64,000 nucleotides of DNA. Origin: Morella rubra. Lineage: Eukaryota > Streptophyta > Magnoliopsida > Fagales > Myricaceae. Made by a program: the position numbers and the translations under genes. A model generated the notes under the pieces. That model saw nothing but the letters and a program-made list of their open reading frames with translations, was not told where the DNA came from and ran no database searches. Below, one piece after another: positions 36,501 through 48,026 of the stretch (position 1 is the stretch's first letter; each line of letters starts with the position of its first letter). The stretch lies in assembly GCA_003952965.2 (NCBI GenBank), contig CM025855.1:18655638-18719637 (forward strand). Direction: 5' to 3'.

Positions 36501-39500
36501 CAGCATAGTTAATCAGACATGGTCCTTCATTTTATACAGTGTATCTTCTCACTCCATCTTTTTTTGTAATACTCTTTTTTCACTACCATGTAAGATAGTT
36601 CTGTGTTTATTATATACACGATCTTAGTAATGGATTTGACAAGCTGGATCCTTGTGCCACTAAGTGTGCGTCCTTTGGTTACTCTCATAGCCAAAAAAGA
36701 TATGGTCCTTATAACCCCACTCTTCGATGAAATGTCACAGGTGTTGATGTCACTTACTGTGAATTTACACTGTATCTTTCTACTATTGGCTCTCTACTCT
36801 AGATACTTCCTTTCGGTTTTTGCTTACATGTACCTTTCCATCACCACCCAATATTTCATAATCATCTTTACAAGTTTGCTTTCATTATCTAAAACCACAG
36901 GCTCTAGCTCTTTCACCTAGTTATTTCAGCTTTGCTGCCTATTGCCCTATGGAAAGATAGAAGTTCCTATGTTCCCAAACACCCTATAAGTCATTTGGCT
37001 TCTCTCTTTCCTTCTCTTATTTTACATCCCAGTTTTCTAGATTTCTATCCTTCAAACAGTCAAGGATGTTCTCTCTCACTTGGGTTGAAGGAAAGCTATG
37101 AAAATTGAAAGTGAAGTGGACACATTACATCGTAATGGGTCTTAGGAACTTGCTCCACTACCTCCTGTTAAAGAACCTATAGACTGCAAGTGGGTGTGTG
37201 CAATAAAATTTAGTATTCTAGATAGCTTTGTTGAGCACTTGAAAGCCTGGTTGGTAGCCAAAGGTTATATTCAAACATATGGCTTTAATTTTGAGAAGAA
37301 GTTCTCTCTTTTTTTATTGATTTCTCTCTTTGCTAATATTCCTTCACATTTGTTTCAGTTTTATGTTAGGAATGCTTTTTGACATGGAGCAACTACTTTG
37401 TTTGTTGCTCATGAGGAGTGTTAGGACAGTTTCAAGATGCTAAAGAAGGCTTTATATGGCTTGAAACAATATTGGAGTTAGATCTTCAGAGATACGAAAC
37501 AGACAATTCAGTATTTCATTTGCCTATTGATGTAGGTTATACTTTCCTCTTAGTATATGTGGATAAGATTGTAAGTATTTGGAATGATTCTAACGGTATT
37601 GCTAAGTCCAAACAGTTTCTGCAGGCCCGTGTCATACCAAAAGACTTAGACAAACTTAGGTACTTTCATGATTGAAGTTTGTTACGTCTTGAAAGATGTG
37701 TCTTATCTTATAGGAAATATGTACTGGATTTGTTAGAAGAAACAGACGTCTTACTTGTTCGTTGTCATTCTTATGGATCTAAATCATAAGTGTTTTATGA
37801 TGAAGGGGAATTATTTGAGGAACTGAATAGATATCTTTGGCTACTTGGAAATTGAAGTATTAGAATGGATATCTTATCTGCAGTCATTGTGGTGAGCTAG
37901 TTCCTGGAAGTTCCTAGAGTTTCACTTTGGGATCTGGGCACTTGAATTGTTTTCTGTCGTAAGTGAGCCCTTGGTGTTTGGTTGTTTTATAGGCCAAATG
38001 ATATCTTAAGATCAAAACTTTGCTGATGTTAATGGGCAGGTTCTCCTTCAGATAGGAGATTAACAGAAGGGTATTAAACCTTTTTAGGTAGTAATTTCCT
38101 TATATGGAAATTAAGATAACCTTTTTACATTCTTCTTTAGAGCCTACTAGGTGCATTGCACAAGCTGAGTATAGGCTAACAGCCCACGCTTCCACTTAGT
38201 TACCCTGAATATACTATTTTCTGTAAGTGATTGTTTTTCGACGTCAATTTCTTCTCCATTACATTTGTGACAATCAGGTTGTCTTGCATATTGCCTCCAA
38301 TGTTGTTTTTCGTGGAAGTACCAAGCTTATTGAATTTGACTTCACTTTGTGTGAGAGAAGATCTTGATGGGAGATAAATGATATGCAGGCTCTAACTTGA
38401 GGCGTGTGTTGAGAAAAGAATATTGATATTCATGGAAAAGTAATATTAATAGTAAATGTGAGGTCAACTGTGTTGAATTTCCTTTCTTTATGCAACAGAA
38501 TATTGAGACACAGAATAATCAACTTCTCCCTTTCTCTTTTCCTTCAAACCCAACTCATAACATTTAAGCGAGTACAACATGTGGGGGATTGTCATTTCCA
38601 TTAGATTATATATACCCTTCTTTCTGCTCTTTCAGGCCTTGTTTTTTGGAGGTGAAGACACAATGCCTGTGTTTTTGGCCCGTCACACCATACCTGGCCT
38701 TGGTATTGTGGTTGATCCATGTGCAGCGGGATTAGTTCTTATCGTGACTGCACTATTATGCATTGGGATCAAGGAGGTACTCACTTTTGTCTATTAAAAA
38801 CACACTTAATCTGTTTGGGTAATTCTCACGTGTAGAATTTCTTACTTTTCCGAAATCAACTAATTTTTCAGAGTTCAGTGGCACAAACTATTGTTACGAC
38901 AGTGAATGTCGGTGCTTTGCTTTTCATCATAATAGCTGGTGGATATTTAGGTTTCAAGACAGGATGGGTTGGATATAGACTTCCCAGCGGGTAATGGGTA
39001 TATCATGTTGACTACTTTCTCTTATATCACGCATCCAATTGCTGGTCTAACTTATTTATGCTTCTCACACTTTAGGTACTTTACATTTGGAGTCAACGGT
39101 ATGTTTGCTGGGTCTGGAATAGTCTTCTTTTCATACATTGGTTTTGATTCAGTTACCAGCACAGCTGAGGAGGTATGAATCTTGTATGCATTGATGTGGT
39201 TTGTTTGTTTAAGTCTTGAAGGGAATAAGAAAAAGAAGGAAACTACCAAGAATGCATCCTTATGTTGTGCTTTTCATTTACTTGTTACGTTTTTGAGTTA
39301 CTATAGATGCAGTTGTAGAAACTGTTACCCCTGGCTCTAGAGATAACTGACCACTTAGAACAATTTTTGTTTTTCAACGGTGAATTTTTTTAAGCTTAAT
39401 TAATTTGTTAGTCGCTGTGATTTAACTCTTTCCCAATTTAGTCCCTCAGTTTTAATTCTTCCCTTACAAGTCCCTCGTGTTAACTATATGTCCCAAAAAA

Positions 39501-42500
39501 GTTCTTTTGTCCAATCTTAACATTGCGACTAACGAAATATGCCTACTTGGCTAAAGGAAAACACTTTACCGCCAATTATTAGTTGACATCTGGATTTGCT
39601 CAGCGTATGTCGCTTAATAGTGACGCGTTTTTGTTACCGAAATATGTCTATGTGCCCTGTTTGTGGTTTGTATTTGAATGAAAGGACCTTAGGACAAGTA
39701 GTTAAACCTAGAGACTCTCAGGGGAAGAATTATACTGGAGGGACCAAATTGGAAAAAAAGTTAAACCTCATGGACTAGCAGGTTAAGTAAGCCTTTTCTG
39801 CATCCATCAGCTTTTCTTTACGTTGAAATAAAAGAAAAGAGGAAGAGAGAGAGAGAGAAGACTTAAGGTGGTTTGGTTTAGAGAGACCTACGTCCACCAT
39901 AAAAAGCCTAATGAGCTACATCTTTATATCTCAAGGTGTATTTAAATTATAAATAAAAGACATTTTTATAGGACCCAACTCACAAAGAACTCACATTCTT
40001 AACCAGTGTGGGACTTAGACAATTTATATCCTAACACTTTACACTAAACAGTCCCTGTACCCTCTCTAAACCTTCCACCAATAAAGAAAGGGAAATTTAA
40101 AAATTACTGCCTATGTTTTTATGAGATTTTCAAAAACTATCTAGGTTTCTAGAATTCACAAATCGCTGCCTAGGTTTAGGTCACGCTTGAAAATCACTCC
40201 CTCCGTCACATTTTCGTCTAGATTTCTAACAAAATTGATGATGTGGCGCGCTAAGTGTCCATATATGTTCATGTGGCATGCCACTTCTTAAAAATAAATA
40301 AACTTATAATATATTTTTATGGTCTAATATTTTTTATTTAATTTATGACTTTTGTTAATTTAAATAAAAATTATAATATTTCTTACTGGTTCTTTCTCTC
40401 TCTCTCTCTCTCTCTCCCCCACCCCCCACCCCCTACATTTCTTGAAACCTAATTCTTTGCTTATCTTGATTTTATTCAGCTGGCCATTTTGAAATGTTAC
40501 AGAAGCCCTTCCTCAGAATGCTGAGACCTAATATATTTTTTTCGTCCCTTTAATATCATGGCAGGTGAAGAATCCTCAACGAGATTTGCCCCTTGGTATA
40601 GGATTGGCATTGTCTCTTTGTTGCATTTTGTATATGCTTGTATCTGCTGTTATTGTTGGTTTAGTACCATATCATGCCTTAGATCCGGACACCCCTATCT
40701 CTGCAGCATTTACTAGCTATGGAGTGGAATGGGCAGGGTAAGCATGATACTTTTTTTTCTTGTTTGTTGTACCGACATCCTCTAAGTTTGAGGGCATTCT
40801 GTGTTTAAACATTTGGTTTCAAGTGTTGTTCTTCTCATTGCAGGTATATAATAACAACTGGGGCGGTGACTGCTCTCTTTGCTAGTTTGTTAGGTTCAAT
40901 TCTTCCTCAGGTACACATAAGTTGGTGTTTCTGTTTGATTTTAGCATATTCATCAATTACTTGGTGGAATTTGACCAACATATTTTCAAGCTTTGTGAGG
41001 TCATAACTTCAATTATATCTCGCGTTACCCTTTGGTCTGTTTTGGATTGTTCTGAAACCGTTTTGTCACATCTTGAGTCCAAGCATGAGGCAAATTTGTG
41101 TCAAAGCTTGACAGGGTTGCTGTATGGGGATTCTTACATGTACGGCCATAACAAGACAGCCATACGGGTAGTAATTGATTTGGTCTCTCTTATTCAATCT
41201 GATTTGGTAAAAACTTGAAGTTTAGATGCTGTGAAAAAAAGACTTTACAACAATAAATGAGCTAATAGTATTACTAAGAAGAAACAAAGCATTGATAGTA
41301 TTAGAGAATTCAGTGGGGCTCATTATAAAATCCACAAGTAGGAAGTCTTGGGATAAGTATAATTGTTTTGAAATGGTAGTCGTGTATCGGTGTTATAGCT
41401 AGCAAGGAAGTATAATAAAGAGAAAAATGTACTTTGCACCCCCCAAGCCAATTGACCCTTACATGTGACGGTAACTTTGTCACGTGCCTTCCACGTGATT
41501 CACTCCAACTTGTTATGCCCATTTTTCCCTTTGGGAAAAAATACACTTTGCACCCCCAACTATGAGGGTACTGACACTTTACACTCCCTTGGAGTGTAAA
41601 GTGTCAATATCCCCATAATTGAGGGTGCAAAGTGTATTTTCTTCCAAGGGCAAAATAGGCAAAACGTGCGGGAGTTAATCACGTGGACAGCACATGACAG
41701 AGTTATCGTCACATTTAATGGTCAATTGGCTTTTGGGATGCAAATCAACGAATATTAAAACTTTATGGGCTCAATGTCATGAAATTGAAAGACGAGGGTG
41801 CAAAGTGTCAGTACTCCTATAGTTCGTAGGTGCAAAGTGTATTTTCTCCTATCATAAAGCGTAAGGTAATCACCAATTGATGCTGCACTCAATTCAACAT
41901 TATGGGTCAAGATAGAGTGTAGCAAAAGAGAAATGACATGATGATGTTCTTGTATCTTGGGCAGGAGTGTTTGAGACAAAATAATTTGCAGTGTATTTGT
42001 TACGATCCAAGGAAAGAATTAGCCACATCTGTGCTTTAACTTCAAAAGAACTAGTCAAGGTTACTCTTGAAGCTCTTTGGATCATTATAAACTCCAGTTC
42101 AACCTAGTAAGGTCCCAATGTGGAATTTGACCATCTCTCATTCATTCTCTTCTCCCACTCCAAGTGGGATTCGGGTATCACAATCTTCCCCTTCTTAAAT
42201 CCTTGACGTCCTTATCAAGGCCTACCAAGCCCACATTGGTGGTTACTAAGACTATTTCTGTACCATTTGTAACGACCCAAGGAAAACTGGCCACATATGT
42301 GCTTTGACTTCAAAAAGATTATTCAAGTTGCTCTTGAAGCTCTTTGGATCATTATAAAGCCCACTTCAACCTACTAAGGTCCCACTGTGGGACTTGACCA
42401 TCTCTCATTCATTCTCTTCTCCTACTCCAAGTGGGATTTGGGTTATCACAGTATCTCTCATTACAAGTTAAATTTGCTCTCAGAAACTTAAGGTGTATAT

Positions 42501-45500
42501 CAATGGTTTTCTTTAAAATTTTGTAGTGTCACTCTTGCTATGTAATGTCTAAGTTTCCGGAGATCCCAAAACAATTTTGTTTCTTTAATCTCGGTTATCT
42601 TTGTGCTTGAAATTGAATATTTTGTGTCCTTATTTTTCTCAGCCAAGAATTCTGATGGCAATGGCTAGGGATGGATTGTTGCCTTCATTTTTTTCAGACA
42701 TCAGTGAACGCACTCTGGTTCCACTGAAGAGTACAATTACAACTGGTATCTTTGCAGCATCTCTGGCATTCTTTATGGATGTTTCACAATTGGCGGGGAT
42801 GGTAAGTGGACTTATGTGTATAAATTTGGGAGAGCTAAGGGGAAGATCACATCTTTGTGTTATGCAGATAGAATCATTGTTTAGTCAATTTGATTTTATT
42901 TATTTTCCTGTTTTGTGGGGATTCAGGTAAGTGTGGGTACACTGCTTGCATTTACCACTGCTGCAGTTTCAGTATTGATTCTCAGATATGTTCCGCCAGA
43001 TGAGGTGCCACTTCCATCATCACTCCAGCATTTCATTGAGTCAATGTCAAGCGGTGATATCCAGGAAGTTGATTGCAATAAGATTAAAGATCTTGCTGGT
43101 TCTCAGAGTAATAGTCAAAATCTAGATGAGAAGGGGATTGCATTACTTGGACATCCTCTAATTGAGAAGGGAGTAGCTCAAGGTGATACTTGGAAACATG
43201 CTTTCCAACATTGTGACTTTAACCTGTACTAAGGGGTCAACACACCATGTGTGGAGGATAAGACTATAATAGCATATGCTCTTAGAAAGCAAAGACAGTT
43301 GCCATCACCACTGAGGCTTTTTGTTGCCGGCACGTCTGGTTAAGCTACCCACCCATCATGGTTACCCAGTTACTTACCTGCAGAAAGAATTAAGGGAATT
43401 ACACTTTCCACCCTCAAATTAATAAATGTTTTGCAATGTCCCCTCCTACCGATGACTTTGCTAGATTGAGCCCTTAAACTTCAATAAATTCATAATGTAC
43501 ATCTTTGGTTAATGTCTGGTTACTGGTTCTCTGTTTTTTATGACTTCATGAGTTTTGTAGATTGCTTGGATTAGGTTTCAGTATAGCTCTTTGTACTGTC
43601 TCCTCTTTTGGTTTTTAAATAAAACTTTCCTTATAAAAAAAAAAATGTCTGGTTGTTAAGATTGTGTCACATAGCTTATGTCTCATTCATTTCAACTGCT
43701 AACTCTTAATCAAGGTGAACATTGTAGGTTTTTTATAGTTCGAGTGTCCCATGTAACAAAATTAGTAGTTTGAATTAGAATTAGAGAAGGCCTGGTAGTT
43801 TGGTGGTGCAATATACGTATAATTGTGCAAAAATTAATGACTGGAGCACCCTTATTGAGAGAACAAACCTAAGCGCTTCAAATTTTGGCCAAATTTTTTT
43901 TTAATCCAAGCTTTGTATTGGGTATCAAATATGATTTTCATTCAGAGTATCAAGTTATGTGAATGCATGTTTCTAACCCAATAAGAATCATGAACAATAG
44001 TGCTGTCAGTAAATCGCTCCAGGTTTGTCCCAAATTCCAGGTTGAACTTCCAGTACTTTCACATCTGGCAATTATGCAGGGCATGGAAGTTCATACAAGT
44101 GATTGACCATTTGTAGGTTACAGTTAACTGCCACCTGTTTCAAAAGAACCATTTCCTCCAAAGACTCATAAAGTAATAATTGAGGAGGAAGAAAGATCAT
44201 TCCTATGTTCTATACATGGATATATTGTGTACATGTGAGTCTTTGCAGACTTGTATGAATAGAATATGAAGAGAACTAGAAGGAAAAAAACTTCCCGAAT
44301 ATGTCAGCAAAGATTCTTGACCAAATGTTTAAGCAAAGACTCTTGACTTGATTGCTCTGCTATGGGCAATATTTAGCATGTCCTCTTATAGATGTGGTAC
44401 CTGGTTTATTGCTGTTTTCCTACCCCGTGGAGAATGTGCCTGTTCTTTTATGCATTTACTATGAGGAAGTACTAACTATCTGATTATGAATACTTAGTAG
44501 TAAGATTGCCCTTTGATATTTTCCATCTCCAGCTCTCTAAGATCTGCTCGTTGATGTTCATGTTTGTCTTCATATTTTATGATACAGATGAGCAGAAGGA
44601 ACAAATGAGGCGGAAATTTGCTGCTTGGACAATAACCCTTCTATGTATAGGCATTCTTATCCTTGCTTCTGCTGGTTCAGCAGAATTCCTTCCTTGGTTA
44701 GTCCGCTTTTGAGAAGCTTTTCACTGTTCTCAATCAATGCTCAGGTTGTCCCTCATTTAAATTGTTGTATGCCTCCCATGCTTGGGAAATTGGTCACTCT
44801 CGTCTGGTTTTGAGCACCTTTTCACTGGGTTTTTTCAATCAATGTCTCATTCTAATGGTTATATGCTTCCCATGCTTGGGAAATTGGTCAATCTCATACA
44901 GCAAAGTTGTTTGGTTAAAATTAGTCTTGCTAACTCCCAGCCCAATCCAACTATAAGGCAACTCATTTAAGTTGTTTCCAATCAAAAGAAACTAAACTTT
45001 CAACTTGGTCCTTTGATCATGGAAAGTACCTGGATTCAAATTATAGGTTATAGCTTACTGACCAAAATGGTGAAATTATGCTTCCGATTCAAAATGTCAT
45101 CTGGATGTGGCGTATTTAAATAGTAATCTAATGGGTAAAAACTTAAATTTCAATATGCTGAAGCAAAATTGAGATGTAAGCTCGCTAAAATGCTTATGTT
45201 CTTCATAGAATTTGATTATATAAAAATCAAAGAGAGTTTCACTGAGTTCCTACCAGTCAACTGCCCGTACCCCAGGGTGGGGGCTTCCTTTCCTAATATT
45301 GAGTCAGTTCTAGTGTCTGATTTTTTATGAACCTAATGGATCTGTTAAGTACCCCTGATTTTCTCCCTGTAACACTCAGTTCTATTTCTATTCAAAACAA
45401 ATGTGGCATGGTTACAGTCATTCCTTAAAAGAACAAGAGAAAAGAGAGGTATCACCACTCAGCGGTGTTCTTTACAAACGTAAGGTTACTCGTTGCTAAT

Positions 45501-46735
45501 ACCTTCTCAATTCTTATGTCCTGAAATCTGCTTTCAATCGCCATGGAATTGGCAATAGTTATTTGGCCTGTTGTTCTATTGAAATGATTGGATTTAGGGG
45601 TAACCTTGTTCCATTATTGGGTTGATATGTTTTACATTTACTGGTGTTGGGTTAGGCGTACCATTTCATCCATCTTGATCTAATTTGGATTTTGTTCAAC
45701 TCTGTCACGCCTTGTTAATGGCACCAGTATTCTTCGCTTCACGTTGTGCGGAGTTGGTGGAGCTCTTCTGTTGTGCACTTTAATTGTGCTTGCCCGCACA
45801 GACCAAGATGAGGCTAGGCATAGCTTTGGACATTCAGGAGGTATGTATCGCTTCTATCACATGAATGATGTTCAGGCACAGCATGGATGGTTCCCGGCAA
45901 GAATGCAATTTGCCTAAAAAATTTCTGGTAGATGAATGAGAAGTTCGAATACATCATGTTGCTATTATTGTTAAGACTTCTACATATCGAATGTTTATTG
46001 CCAGGAGAATTACACAGTATGGTATAAACCACAACCATATTTGTAATGTGCACCCTGAGCTATTTAGCAATTGACCCATTGACTTACAACGTTTTTCCAT
46101 TTTTTTCCCTTGGTTAAGTCTGACAATGAGAATAGATCTTAAACAAAAATAGGTCACAGAGCAAGATATTAATAAGCAGGTCTTAGAAGAGGGGATACAT
46201 TACAAAAAAAAGTGTAGTTTAAAAGGTTAATTTTCGAGAATGGTTTATTAGATTAAAGGTGATAAGTTTCCTTTTCACTTAACATTACCACATATGTTGT
46301 TTGGTTAGACATAGTTTCCTCTATAACTGCAAATTGGCAAGTCTGACGAGATAATTTGATAACCATTTTTCCTTCTTAATTTTTTTTCCAGGTTTTGCTT
46401 GCCCATTTGTCCCCTTCCTTCCTGCTTCCTGCATTCTTATAAACACATATTTACTAATTGGCCTTGGGTGAGTGTTAGCATAATCTCTGCTCTCTCTCTG
46501 TGAGGTGACAAACATCTTAACCTAATCAATTTCAATTATATGTTGAAACCATGACTAATTTCAAACCTTTATTCTTAGTTCTGCCACATGGATTCGAGTT
46601 TCGGTGTGGTTGCTGATAGGAGCACTGGTGTACATACTTTACGGTCGAACCCACAGTTCTCTGTTAAATGCAACTTATGTGCCCACAGCTTATGCTGATG
46701 ATATTTATCGTAGATCATCAGCTCAGCTGGCATAG
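33591..46735 (+). CDS. CAT: Cationic amino acid transporter, CAT2/CAT4 type
   Basis: Amino acid permease of the APC superfamily (CAT subfamily) with about 14 membrane spans; the plant CAT2/CAT4 group is found mostly in the tonoplast. Fourteen exons: 33591-33759, 34643-34844, 35241-35325, 38636-38776, 38872-38990, 39076-39172, 40565-40737, 40844-40910, 42643-42801, 42927-43182, 44588-44696, 45728-45840, 46392-46467, 46579-46735. All join in frame into 640 residues, matching the family's 600-635. Seen: basic N-terminus with SLIRRKQVDSAH, TM1 IGATIGAGVYILIGTVAREH (about 58-77), PSAGSAYHYTYICVGEG (about 108-124), PRILMAMARDGLLPSFF (352-368), a hydrophilic loop at about 430-495, and the C-terminal core CPFVPFLPASCILIN (about 567-581). 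Start ATG 33591; a second ATG at 33597 is also possible. Codons for G57, G124, G239, G329, C526, G564 and G589 are split by introns. Intron 3 (3.3 kb) and introns 8 and 10 carry transposon relics. Substrates such as Arg, Lys or Gln are inferred from family only. Confidence 0.94.
36600..38180 (+). pseudogene. Ty1-copia pol relic in transporter intron 3
   Basis: Readable in shifting frames: integrase end (HDLSNGFDKLDPCATKC then FGYSHSQKRYGPYNPTLR, near 36625-36730), RT start (LKEPIDCKWVCAIKF-like, 37160-37210; AWLVAKGYIQTYGFNFE, 37250-37295), RT active-site region with LLVYVDKIVSIW (37545-37580, YVDK in place of YVDD), and RNase H region (YRPNDILRS, WAGSPSDRR, TFLGSNFLIWK, 37990-38110). Stops are frequent and no LTR was identified. 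It lies in sense orientation inside the intron. Confidence 0.85.
39390..39795. mobile_element. Inverted-repeat MITE in transporter intron 6
   Basis: Left arm AGCTTAATTAATTTGTTAG and CCCAATTTAGTCCCTC pair with right arm GAGGGACCAAATTGG and CTAGCAGGTTAAGTAAGC as inverted copies, each arm about 100 bases. Ends are approximate and no clear target duplication was found. Confidence 0.7.
40390..40420. repeat. CT microsatellite in transporter intron 6
   Basis: About twelve CT units followed by C-rich sequence, 145 bases before the exon at 40565. Confidence 0.85.
41421..41850. mobile_element. Nested inverted-repeat MITE in transporter intron 8
   Basis: Inner arms ATACACTTTGCACCC (41550-41564) and GGGTGCAAAGTGTAT (near 41623-41637) surround a small palindrome (ACTTTACACTCC / GGAGTGTAAAGT). 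Outer arms (GTACTTTGCACCC..., CCAATTGACC near 41450 / GGTCAATTGG near 41720) are also inverted. A third arm (GGTGCAAAGTGTATTTTC) follows near 41830. Probably two related elements of the 12545 family, one inside or beside the other. Confidence 0.65.
41998..42450. mobile_element. TRIM-like retroelement with two 184 bp LTRs
   Basis: Two direct repeats, 41998-42182 and 42268-42450, about 85% alike by eye. Each starts TGT(T/A)ACGA(T/C)CCAAGG and ends TATCACA, leaving an 85 bp interior with no coding capacity. Flanks GTATT (41993-41997) and GTATC (42451-42455) match at four of five positions, as expected for an aged 5 bp target duplication. No standard initiator-Met primer site was recognised. Confidence 0.75.
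43522..43643 (+). mobile_element. Very short 5'-truncated LINE tail in transporter intron 10
   Basis: About 120 bases ending in a poly-A run, flanked by the 11 bp direct repeat AATGTCTGGTT (43511-43521 and 43644-43654). It contains CTCTTTGTACTGT and ends CCTTATAAAA, like the 3' end of the LINE piece at 2781-3159. Confidence 0.8.
44705..44910. repeat. Tandem duplication of about 105 bp in transporter intron 11
   Basis: CCCATGCTTGGGAAATTGGTCA occurs at about 44776 and 44870 (the first 20 bases exact), and the preceding CTTTTCACTG and CAATCAATG recur in the same order. It directly follows the 44588-44696 exon. Confidence 0.75.
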
Positions 46736-47270
46736 CCTCAGTTAGCAAAACTACTGTATTATGGGGCTAAGCCAAACCCATTCACAAGAAGCAGTCTTCA
46801 GTTTTATGTGATTTACAAAATCTTATATTACCCATTATGTCTGCATGAGCTAAAATCAATCTCCTATTTGTATAGTTCTGGAGTTGGCATGGCTGGGGAA
46901 GAAACATGTAAGAAAAATGTTATCAGTGTAATATCTCAATAGAAATAAAAGGATGTATAATTTATTTTTGATTTTTATGAGTTGGTGAACCTTTTAGGTT
47001 ATATTTTTCCTGTACTTAGGTAGAAGGCAGTGAACAATTGGTGACACAGAATGGTATCTGCACTTTTATGGTCCCTGATATACACAGATTTTGATCATGT
47101 TTGTAGCAAACGACATGCCGTTTTGATTCACGTCCGCTCTATGCCCTTGGTTAAATTCCTTATTATAGGACCCTACTTTTAACACGATTTGGATTTTGGG
47201 GACCCTAGTAACCTTTTTTTTTCGTGCAATGTGACTGAAAATTGCTGACATGGAGGAATGATCTTATGGT
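46736..47270 (+). other. Transporter 3' UTR and short intergenic region
   Basis: Follows the stop codon. AATAAA at 46944-46949 is a plausible polyadenylation signal about 210 bases after the stop. The sequence after about 47000 holds no recognised feature. Confidence 0.55.
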
Positions 47271-47656
47271 ATACAAACTAGGGCTGAAAACTGACTAGTC
47301 GTTTTGGTTTTTGGCCCAAATTATGGGCCGAACCGATTGGTTTGGTTTTAATAAATTCCCAACTGATGACCGAACCATCAGTTGGGAGAATCGGCCGGGC
47401 CGACTAGGTTTGGGGGTTCACCTGGTTCGGTCAGTTTGGGACCAGTAATGGACTCAAAATTTACTTTTTTTTAAGCCCTTTCGGTGGTAGAAATTCAATT
47501 TATTTATTTTAAGCCCAAATATTTATTTGTTCATCCCATTTGGTGGCTCAAATTTACCCCTTTCTTCATATATTTCACGATTTAAGACTTAGAATTCAAT
47601 TTTTATGCTTTTTTGTTGATTGTTTGGGTCCCAATAATAACAACTAACAAATACTA

Positions 47657-47681
47657 AAAAAAAAAAAAAAAAAAAAAAAAG

Positions 47682-47732
<51 letters not shown>
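47657..47732. repeat. Long A-rich tract inside the hAT element
   Basis: Two long A runs separated by GCT, about 75 bases in all, in the 3' part of the hAT relative to its transposase. Length in the assembly may be unreliable. Confidence 0.8.
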
Positions 47733-47733
<1 letters not shown>

Positions 47734-48026
47734 ATGTTACAAGTTAACAATTAACGACCAAAAAAGTTAAAATTATAACCAGCTTCAAATATTCTAACTT
47801 CCATTACATTTAATTGTCAACTGAGTGCTTCTCGGACGCCCAAGGATCTCCTGTTGAAAACAAATAGCAAATCAAAGCAAGTTAAGTATACATAAATATA
47901 AATTGTGATTAAAATAATAATTGACCATATAAATTAAAATACCTGCTTCTTCTTCATATTTCTCTACATTTTCCACTAACTCATAATCAACAATAGACTC
48001 AGCAATAGAGTCTTCCCCTATTCAAT

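Noticed and set aside
38180-38635. 3' LTR of the copia relic
   Set aside because: No repeated partner before 36600 and no TG...CA borders with a duplication were found.
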